A stretch of 64,000 nt of DNA from Prostheceraeus crozeri (lineage: Eukaryota; Platyhelminthes; Polycladida; Euryleptidae), in assembly GCA_907163375.1 (NCBI GenBank), contig CAJQUW010016863.1, positions 124,001-188,000 of the forward strand, given 5' to 3'. Positions 55,346 to 64,000 of the stretch are shown here, piece after piece (position 1 is the stretch's first letter; the number at the start of each line of letters is the position of its first letter). A program made the translations under genes and the position numbers. The notes under the pieces are model-generated. The model was not told the DNA's origin, did no database searches, and worked only from the letters and a program-made list of their open reading frames with translations.

Positions 55346-57370
55346 CGTGTTTTTCAGAAGTCAGAATTCTATCAGTCTCCTTGTGTCTGCTCACGCTTCA
55401 GATTTTATCAACAATCCCGAAAGTTGCCACATATGATTGATGCTTTGCCAACAAAGGTAACATTTAAACAAAGAACATGCATCATCTTAGGGTTCGACAT
55501 CAGATGTTAAGCCATCGATGCGGACGATGTCTCAAGCAGATGAATAAATAATAGCAGCCGGTTTCAATACTGATTGAAATGGAATTTTTGTGCTGCAACA
55601 GATATCTCATTGTTTGACTCGTTTTTCATATTATTTGCTCATGATTGTGATCTCATTTTGTGATTGGTATGTCAAACACAATGTCTTGTTGGTAAACAGT
55701 ATGTATCTCAGCCTGAAAAGATCTCAGACGGGAAAGATGGAAAGTAGATGTCAGACAGGTTTGCAGACTTATCACAGAGATTCCATTTTCGATATTGTTT
55801 TTGTAAGCACGGCTACAGTTCGAGTCCGATATGCAGTATATGACCTCAAATACGAGCAGACTCTAAGCAGGAAAAGTGAAGTCAGCGTACCAAATTCCAT
55901 TTAAATAACAATGAAATCTGTCAAATTTGTCAAATTTGTCAAGTTTTTTTTTAGTAATGTTTATCTTGGTGCGAAAACATTTTCCTACTGGTAGTTGGTC
56001 TGTGGTTTATCAAGATACAGCGAGTTAGATCTGCCGCACGGCTTTTATCGACCGGTGGAGGTCCTGGTCTTATGCAACTCATTAACAATTGCGTTGTCAT
56101 GATATTTTACGGACATTGTTTACCATGACTGGCATTTTTTATCACCATGATGAAATGGCAAAATGTGATACTCAATAATGTTACATTGAAATATTGACCC
56201 AATACATATACACGCTATACTTATCAGCCAACGGTATGCACATAATTCTATGAATGCGATACTTACCAACCCATGATTAGAAATTTTTTGATCAATTTTA
56301 AAAAATATTTCTTCATTTTATATAGAATAATACATAATTATTTCAACAATTCTGGTTTTCGATTGCAGATGGTTTTCTATGCAACGACTTATCTTTTTAC
56401 TTGTAGACCTGCATCCGACATGTACATCTGTGTACCATATTCTCTCTAATATACGCCCATTTTCTAATAGACATCCATCTCTAATTATAGCCATCATGAG
56501 CCACATTAAAGCCCCACATTGCTGAAAATAGTACTGGAACCCCATTTCTAGGAGCTTGAGCTCTTCTCATAAATCACTTAAAAATTGACGCAAATGGGCT
56601 CACTAAAGATAGAATACGGTGCTGAATACGGGTACAATAACATAACAAAATGTCTTTCTCTAAGAAAAATAATCACGTTGTTTGCAATGACTATCGCAAA
56701 ATGACACTTTGAAGTGATTGTTACGAAAGGAAGCTATTATTCATTCATCTTCATTAACTTACTATTGGTAAGCGGATTGGTTACGGAATATCATTAGAAT
56801 GACAAATTCTTGAAACATGTGAAAGATCAGAATATCATAATTCATCTGTCAAAAGTTAACAAATTGGCAGTCAACTGGTAGCACAAGGGTTAAATTAGCA
56901 CTAAACTAAGTACGAATTGAGTACTGTTCCTTCGAACCCAAAGAGGCTCATAGTGCACAAAGTATACAAAAATGCAAGTCACAGGAAAAATGAAGTCAAG
57001 AAAATTAAGAGGAAACTTTATTTATCATCATAATCTTTCTCCAACAACGCTTGAAAGTCAACAAACTGCTATCATTTCGAATATCTCGGCGGATGCATTT
57101 CCATACTGTAGGGGCATTGAAGCTAATCGCTCTACCACCTCGAGATATTTACTTCATGGGGGGCACTTGAAATAAGAAGTCGTCTTAAAATGACCGTAGA
57201 CAGTGTGAAAGTTATACTGAGGTGATCGGAAATGAAATCCTTTGTAGCACTAGAAAATCGAGTACTAATATTTTCGAACTCAAAGAGTACCAGATTATGG
57301 GACTTATTTCTTAGTCGTAGTTAGTATTCACTACTTTTTCTAGCACTCGTTTGGAACTTCAAGAATAGCA
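55346..57370. other. Long stretch without supported genes
   Basis: The open frame at 55590-55904 has no known motif. No repeats shared with the rest of the window were noticed. Confidence 0.35.
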
Positions 57371-57384
57371 GTGTACTGAGGACT

Positions 57385-57770
57385 ATGATGTACATCTACC
57401 ATCATGTTCCTCAAATTCTGGATGAAAAATCAAGTACAGTGAGAGTATTGGCGGTGGATTTTTCCAAAGCGTTCGACAGACTATCGATTCTATACTATCC
57501 GCAATTTGCGAATTCCAACTTCCTTGCCAAACTTTTCATTTCATACAAGAATTACTTGGTGATCGCAAACAACGAGTCTGCTTGAGTCATGAGACATTGA
57601 CGTGGTCAACGGTCACTAGCGGAGTCCTTCAAGGGGGCGTAGTTGGCCCCGTACTTTTCGCAAGAGTCGCAAGAGTTGGACGATTTGTGGCGAGACATTT
57701 TTCTAGAATTGAATTTGCTCCATTGGAATCATTTATTGACATGTTTGTAATGATGTTGACATGATTGTTA
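57385..57770 (+). mobile_element. LINE reverse-transcriptase relic
   Basis: VRVLAVDFSKAFDRLS (about 57440-57490) is the RT motif A region (vdfsKAFD). After a frame change, TWSTVTSGVLQGGVVGPVLF (about 57597-57660) is the GvpQG.vlGPlLF motif. The FADD motif is not seen. At least one frameshift and a stop are present. The type is CR1/Jockey-like. Confidence 0.7.
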
Positions 57771-57789
57771 TTGCTGTGAAAGTGTAAAA

Positions 57790-59784
57790 TGCTGATTTCG
57801 AACAACAAATGTGTCTACCTCTTATATCACATTCTCTATAGAACACCTATTCTTGTCAATCTTATAAAATATGCCAGATTATGTTTCCATGGCACATTGA
57901 CTAGTAGCCTGAACATTCTGCTTGCCTGGGAGTTAAATATTTCATTTATTATGCAACAAATATTTACGTCGGAAGATGTATGTCTAATTCTGTAGCAATA
58001 CATCATTATTAACGCATCTGCGTGTGATTTGCACAGTTGATTAAGCAGAACTGCCAACATGCCGCATGTTATGTAATATTACACGACTTCATATTGCTCA
58101 ATGGCAAATAAATGAGAAAATGTACAATTTGCCGTCTAGAGAAATAATCAAGGAAATCAAAGAAAAAACCAATTATGAATGTTGCCTTCAAGCCGTTTCA
58201 GCTTTTACGCAAGCAGGATAAACAATGTAGACCACCCAGTTTAATTATCTCCGTTTTTCATAGCGACGTTGCAGTTTCACAGATCGCCAAAGGAATTTTG
58301 GGCTGCAAGCTTATGTAATTTTCTTTTTTTGCTGCTTGTTATTCTGAAGAGAAATCTGATTTGCGGTGTTTCCAGCGATCTAGGTCAGCGTAACTAGATC
58401 ACAAGAATAATCAAATTATTAAAGCATGCAACAATTTTACAGTCTTTACTTAAGTTGGCGCTTAAATTGTTTTGTCACCGTAATTACATGAGCTCCGGTA
58501 TCTAAAGTGAATCTCTCACAGCAAGATTGAGGTTCTTTAAATCTATGGACGAGGACTTTCATTATATACAACCAAATATCAGTGATATGTTGCAATTTAA
58601 ATGTCGAATGTGCATGAAAGATTTATTGTACTTCACTCTCGATGGCTCTGGAGATTATAGAAGTAATTAAAATGAGTTTGAAAAGTTTAAAATAGAAGTT
58701 TTAAAATGATTCTAAATCTATCGTGCAATGATATAGGAATAATGGCAGCAATGTGCATTACCCGGCCGTCATTTTTCAATACTTACATAGACACTATACT
58801 GGTAACATCACAGACTTCTAAATTGAGAAAGAATGTTCTATTACAGAACATTCTTCTACAATTCTTAACAATACTGGCTTCGCTCGCTCTACATTTTCAA
58901 AGTCGCATAGACATCGTATTAACATTGCTATAATGCTACATTATCCTAGTAAATTCGCATGTATTGTCCTAGGCCAGTAAAAGATACTAACTTAGATATC
59001 ACGCTCTTGTAGAATATCTGTGCAGTCTCTATGTGAGTACGATACATATTTTTGAAAGTCAACGGACATGAGACATGTAAATTCGGCAAGCTTATTCGAA
59101 GCTGCGGATCCGTGGAAAATTCTCATCCTCCACAAAACTTGAAATGGGTCGCGAGATGTTTTCCACATCCAGTTTTGCGTCCCGAAAATGCCCGTGCCCG
59201 CCCTGGTCGCTTACTATTGCAGAGGGTCAGCATTCCATGATTGAAAGCTATTTCTGTATTTCAGTGGATCTATCCTTGCATAGCCGAGCGTTGCCTTCTC
59301 TCGCCTTAGATAACCTCCAACTTGAATTTCCAACAGCTGCTGTGAACTAGTCTGAACCCTTGATGAACTGATAACCCTTCAAAAATGAACCTGTTTTCAG
59401 TCTATACAAACGAATTTCAATACTCATGCGAATATACATAAATAATACACAGGAAATACGAATATTAATAGTTCAAAAGTGCAATTCTTGTCCAGTATGT
59501 GTCTTTCTCTCATTAACATTAGACTTGATCGTTCAGGTTACCTAATTCATGTTTGTTATCAAACTCAGATGATGATGATGATGATGTAGATCAAATTGAT
59601 TTTTGAATGACCTATCGACTCGACACGTTTCTCACCGAGCTACTGTATAGCTTCGAAGCCATTCATTTGACGTCATCACTGAAGACTCTTGTGTGGGATT
59701 GCGTGACGAAGTCCGAGGAATGAATGTAACAGAAATGTTGGGAAGTGTCTTACACGAGAAATTGGAGATCGAGACAAGTCGTTT
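57790..59784. other. Long stretch without supported genes
   Basis: It includes a short ATG/GAT triplet run (59570-59586). Nothing else recognised. Confidence 0.4.
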
Positions 59785-59794
59785 AGTAGCACTG

Positions 59795-60305
59795 TGGTCT
59801 TGTAGTAGAGTGTTGGCTCTGCGTCCGGGAGACCTGGGTTCAATACCTGTTGCAGTGGTCTTGTGGTACAGTGTTCGCGTGTTCGCTCTGCGTCCGGGAG
59901 ACCTGGGTTCAATACCTGTTGCAGTGGTCTTGTGGTAGAGTGTTCGCGTGTTCGCTCTGCGTCCGGGAGACCTGGGTTCAATACCTGTTGCAGTGGTCTT
60001 GTGGTAGAGTGTTCGCTCTACGTCGGGGAGACCTGGGTTCAATACCTGTTGCAGTGGTCTTGTGGTAGAGTGTTCGCTCTGCGTCCGGGAGACCTGGGTT
60101 CAATACCTGTTGCAGTGGTCTTGTGGTAGAGTGTTCGCTCTGCGTCCGGGAGACCTGGGTTCAATACCTGTTGCAGTGGTCTTGTGGTAGAGTGTTCGCT
60201 CTGCGTCCGGGAGAGCTGAGTCCAATCCCTGATGTAGTGGTCGTGTGGTAGAGTGTTCGCTCTACGTCGGGGAGACCTGGGTTCAATCCCTGGTGTAGTG
60301 GTATC
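59795..60305 (+). repeat. Array of eight 61-bp tRNA-like units
   Basis: Each unit contains GTGGTCTTGTGGTAGAGTG (A-box-like) and GGGTTCAATACC (B-box-like), ordered as in a tRNA gene. The period is 61 bases except where GTTCGCGT is inserted (69). The last unit has a perfect B box and a better T-arm (GGTTCAATCCC). No complete cloverleaf with acceptor stem is apparent, so these are SINE-head or tRNA-derived satellite units rather than tRNA genes. Confidence 0.8.
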
Positions 60306-61044
60306 TGAAAATTATTTGAAATCTATGTCAACACTGATTTTTAACATTTCGTGCTTCTCGAGCTTTAAAATTGCAGCCTTAATGAAGATGTCACCTTTCA
60401 AATAATAGCTTAAATCGTCGGCGCGTAGCACCAGGCGATAATTGAAAAAGTGGAATATCGGCTGACAACCCTACCTACTCAGTAGCAATTTCATGATAAA
60501 GCTTTGCCTAGAAGTAAGCTTATCAAAGATATCCAGACTATCTTTAAAGAAATTGTTGGAATCTTTAAGGTCATAGTCACCAGATCAGTGCAGCTATATT
60601 TTCTGTGATAATCTCTTTCATTTTATTCATTGAATTTTCATATAAAAAGCAGCGTGAAGGCTAGTGAAAGAAATTTGAGTGAAATTATCTACTTGATAAT
60701 GCTGAGTCATCAAATATCTCATCAACTGACCTTTTAGTCATTCAGCATCATAAACACAATCTGTTTGGGGGTCAAAATGCCATCCAAAACGCATTATCAT
60801 ACAAGCAAGGTCAAGGGTGCAAAAGCAAAGATTCATCTAAGTGTGAAGGAATCAAAAGGGGATCAACGATAAATCACATCTCATAAACTATATGCAGCTT
60901 TAATGACAGTTCAAACTCCCTAATATGCTGCATTAAACTCATTATCAGGCAATTATTTAAAAAAAGTTAAATAAATGATGATGACACTTATAAGAACTTC
61001 ATAAAAGGCGCAAGGTTCTAAGTGCAAAACTGCATGATATGCAT
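60306..61044. other. Non-coding stretch
   Basis: No supported feature. Confidence 0.4.
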
Positions 61045-61052
61045 GTACCGAT

Positions 61053-61578
61053 TACAGAATTAGACAGGTCTTATTTTCTTCTGTTTGCCTAGAAAGGAAA
61101 TATTGGAACATGTAGTGCCTATGAAATGGCACAATCTGCTGACATTATACCATAGAAATCGAACAATAAGCAGCCAGTTAAACATTAAACACGCCAAATT
61201 GTACGAAGTTTCAGTGACCGTCATCGACCGCATCACACAGTAGAGAGACACAGTCGACGTCTAGTTTTGCAGAGAAGTTTGTGAACGTTTTTTCATGCGC
61301 TGCTATCTTTTTTAATAATGATCGGAGGGCCCAACATTATCGAGAAAACTTTTGCGCAATGATCTGAATTCTTTGAATCTGAAGGAATCGTGGCGATCGG
61401 AGCATTTTTAAGAAAATCATAGCAATCCGCAAGCGGTGCACGACTATATTTCCTATCTCTGCAAGGCATTAAAAATTCCTTTTTGCCCACTTAGTAAGTT
61501 CCTGCATGCGCCATCGCTTTGAATCAGTTCGCACTTCTATTTGTTAGAGCTGATGCGCTTAAACAATCTAATTCTGTG
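61053..61578. mobile_element. hAT-like MITE, family A, copy 4
   Basis: The termini are TACAGAATTAGA and TCTAATTCTGTG, flanked by GTACCGAT (61045-61052) and GTACCGAC (61579-61586). It is nearly collinear with 45222-45739. Confidence 0.85.
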
Positions 61579-61678
61579 GTACCGACAGCTCATAGTCATC
61601 ACAACCAATTAAGCGGTTGAGAGTTTTGAATGTTTCATTTGCCCTTTTTATTGCAATATGTTCCTTCTTTCTTTTTAG

Positions 61679-61934
61679 AAGCTTTATACTCTTGCATAAA
61701 TGCAAAATTGACGAAAGGAACCATAGAAATCTGACTCATTCTAATAATAAAGAAGTAGAACGGACATACACATTAAAACAATGTTACGTCGTGGACAGCG
61801 GTTGTCATGGTTGTCATTTAGTGGCTGACAAATGGGGAAATATTGGTACCTTGTACAGATTCCCGGTTGGTGTCACTTCTCAATTAATACAAACTCATTT
61901 TGATGAAGACAACTTTCAATATAGCGCAAATAGA
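61679..61934 (+). CDS. Possible exon of unknown function
   Basis: An excellent acceptor (TTCCTTCTTTCTTTTTAG) precedes and a fair donor (AGA|GTAAGC) follows an 85-codon open segment, with no ATG needed. It encodes a basic, polar stretch, then YTLKQCYVVDSGCHGCHLVA and DKWGNIGTLYRFPVG. The C...C..C spacing hints at a disulphide- or metal-stabilised fold, but no family is recognised. The acceptor lies 93 bases after the family-A MITE's duplication. No partner exons were found. Confidence 0.4.
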
Positions 61935-61994
61935 GTAAGCATTATATATTTTAGCAAGTCAATATTGATCTAATCCCCAATGTGTATGCACTTT

Positions 61995-62525
61995 CGATTT
62001 TATTGAATAAACTCGGCTTGAGACCCAGTTCCAAATGTGAGATAAAAAAATTTTTGCAGTTTTGAAAGTAATACCATTGAATTGACTGATTGAATTGCTG
62101 ATCATGATAGCAGAATGAATAACAGCATTTTTCCGTATCATAACAACCAATGCAAATGTGTCCGCAATATAATTCAGATTAAAGAAATGAAACATAAATT
62201 TAGTGAATCATAAAACCATGCAGATCAAAGTTGAATTAGAAACTTAGAATTTCAGCCAAGAAGATCTCAAGTAAGATCTCAACTTTTCCATGAAAACTTG
62301 CATTGTAATGCGGTTTATGAAATTTCCTTCATTACGCCCAGTGAATGTTTCATTTGTGTATACAATAAGTTTCATACTACATGGGTACCAAATCGCTTGC
62401 ATATAAACACAGGAATAATTTGCAAAAATTTAGCTTCTTAAAAATTGATGAACTCTTTTTTAGACCACAGGAGCACAATCTCCGCAAGGAACTGAATCTT
62501 TTGATATAAAAATTTCACTGTGTAC
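61995..62525. repeat. Foldback family E, right half, cut by MITE
   Basis: It matches the right half of 7021-8463 (AATCATAAAACCATGCAGAT, CACAATCTCCGCAAGGAACT, ATATAAAAATTTCACTGTGT). It stops at 62525-62529, where MITE family B copy 4 starts. Confidence 0.65.
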
Positions 62526-62529
62526 TTAC

Positions 62530-62947
62530 CACTAGGTGACATGTCACGCTCAATCACGCGCAATTACATATTACCCTAAACACCCGCGACTATGCGTGAC
62601 ATTGCTGCAACATCTGTCGGCAGTCCTGTTATATAGACTTTGCGTCTCGTGTGTCTGCATGTATCAGAGGCTAAACAATGTGATAGGACCTCAATTTCAT
62701 GCTCAGGGAAGACAGAACATGCTAAGCGGCTCATCCGTGGTTCAAGCGGCAAAGCAGACAACCGTAGACGACGCGCAAACTATAAACGCTCGCCTGCGCA
62801 CATCCATATACATTTCCCATGTTTTAACAGCATCAGATCAAGTGATTTCTGACACTTAGTGCAGCAGAAGTATAGACTGCTCTTAACCACGGATGTTTGG
62901 GGTGTTCCGTAAATACGCGTGAATCACGCGTGGCATGTCAGCAAGTG
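62530..62947. mobile_element. Tc1/mariner-type MITE, family B, copy 4
   Basis: The left end is CACTAGGTGACATGTCACGC. The right end (GGCATGTCAGCAAGTG) and the TA flanks have decayed. The interior aligns with the other copies. Confidence 0.7.
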
Positions 62948-64000
62948 ACTCTATGATATCGCTTTGCGACAGGGGTGGACAACTATGAAAGAATTCATAG
63001 ATTCATGATTCTTCTTAAGATCTGGCAACATTTACTAAGATCGATGACTGACCGAACAGCCGATATGGTCATCAACAAGCAAACAAGCAAAGCGAGCGAA
63101 GAGACGGATGGTAAAAACATATCCTTGATCTATGAACTTTCTTTAGCGCTTCCTGTAAGCATCATGCAGTTGAATATTCAAAGGTCAATGTCATAAAACA
63201 TTTCATATTTACATGAAATCATCTTAATTGTTTGTAAGACTTGTTACCGATCATTTTGTGCGATCAAAGTTGAAACTCGAATCAAACTGCGTGTTCTGTT
63301 TGCCGGTAGAGCTCAAAGTTCTGAGCAGTGTTATCGCTTGACACTTAGCCAATGCAATACTGAGGACATAGGTTGTACTTTCAATGTGTATCTGATGCAA
63401 TTTACAAAATAAATGACATGGATCGCTACATATCACTTCATTCCACAACTAAATAATTATAGATTCAAAAGTTCATGAGACGGACACATCAAAGAGTTTA
63501 AAGAGGGACTTAGCAAAGAGTTTGTGATCTATCAATCTATCTACTTTCACATTTGCATGCAGATTGGCTTCTTACTTTGAGGATTAGGGGCGTTAGTGTT
63601 AAGCGAAAAAACGTAAACCAGTAAGTGAATATTTACTCCCAGCGGGTTTCAATGAGTACATTTGATTTTTTGATTTAATTTTGGCGATTTTACTCATTTT
63701 GCAGAGGCTCTCAGACATCAAATACTGAATCATGTGACTCACTTCAACTTTTATATCGAAGTTGATGTTCTGAACTCAATCATGTTTCAAATTTCATGAC
63801 ATTTTAATAAATAGCTTCTTTTCTGCAAAAGAAAATGTACGAAGATTGCCAAGTGTTTCACAGTCCATAGATATTTCTTGAATTTTACTATTGGATTCCA
63901 ATGGGAATCCTTCAACCTTGCCTATAACCGAAAGTGACTGGCTGTGACACTCAAGAATTTGATTTTTGTATTCAGCGGTTCAATATCTACAAATCCATGC
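62948..64000. other. Window end without supported genes
   Basis: An acceptor-like TTTTGCAG at about 63697-63704 is followed by a short open stretch with an early stop. Nothing else supported. Confidence 0.35.

Noticed and set aside
59632-60129. Long open frames on both strands over the 61-bp array
   Set aside because: They arise from tandem repetition of a unit lacking stops; the 61-base period shifts frames, and the tRNA-like boxes explain the sequence better.
59795-60305. True tRNA genes
   Set aside because: A- and B-box-like words are present but no 7-bp acceptor stem or convincing anticodon arm could be drawn, and the unit is shorter than a tRNA.

Overview
This is AT-rich, intron-bearing animal DNA. 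Coding islands are few and short, introns look long, and most of the window is mobile-element debris. The extracellular C-type lectin domains, a MADF protein, relics of hAT, Tc1/mariner, LINE and Penelope-like elements, and several foldback families fit an invertebrate metazoan, probably marine. The species cannot be named from the sequence. No bacterial gene organisation is present.

Layout. 0-6 kb: two hAT-type elements with clear 8-bp target duplications and, between them, a MADF-domain coding region on the minus strand. 6.4-6.9 kb: one well-defined C-type lectin exon (phase 1-1) on the plus strand. 7-13 kb: a 1.4-kb foldback element, a Penelope-like relic, a mariner relic, and tRNA-derived SINEs in direct and inverted pairs. 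14.4-16.6 kb: a 2.1-kb DNA transposon with terminal inverted repeats and a broken LDNC-motif transposase; an uninterrupted paralogous repeat elsewhere in the window gives its empty site. 17-33 kb: hairpins, foldbacks, LINE pieces and nested insertions.

33.6-44.9 kb: two tandem, intronless genes for secreted proteins with a PAN/apple-like N-terminal region and a C-type lectin domain. They lie in a duplicated block of at least 1.5 kb, about 9.2 kb apart, and each paralog has lost a different cysteine. Interleaved on the minus strand, at 53.5, 47.7, 36.9 and 36.4 kb, are four mini-exons (75-99 bp). All are phase 1-1 and have good splice sites; three encode copies of the same ~27-residue motif. 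They look like parts of an undescribed host gene with very long introns, now filled by two abutting Tc1-like transposons, the second lectin gene and many MITEs.

45-64 kb: a repeat (R1) carrying two datable insertions, a 23-bp minisatellite, an array of eight 61-bp tRNA-like units, LINE relics and one unidentified possible exon at 61.7 kb. The repeat families within the window, and their own empty sites, allow many element boundaries to be placed by internal comparison alone.
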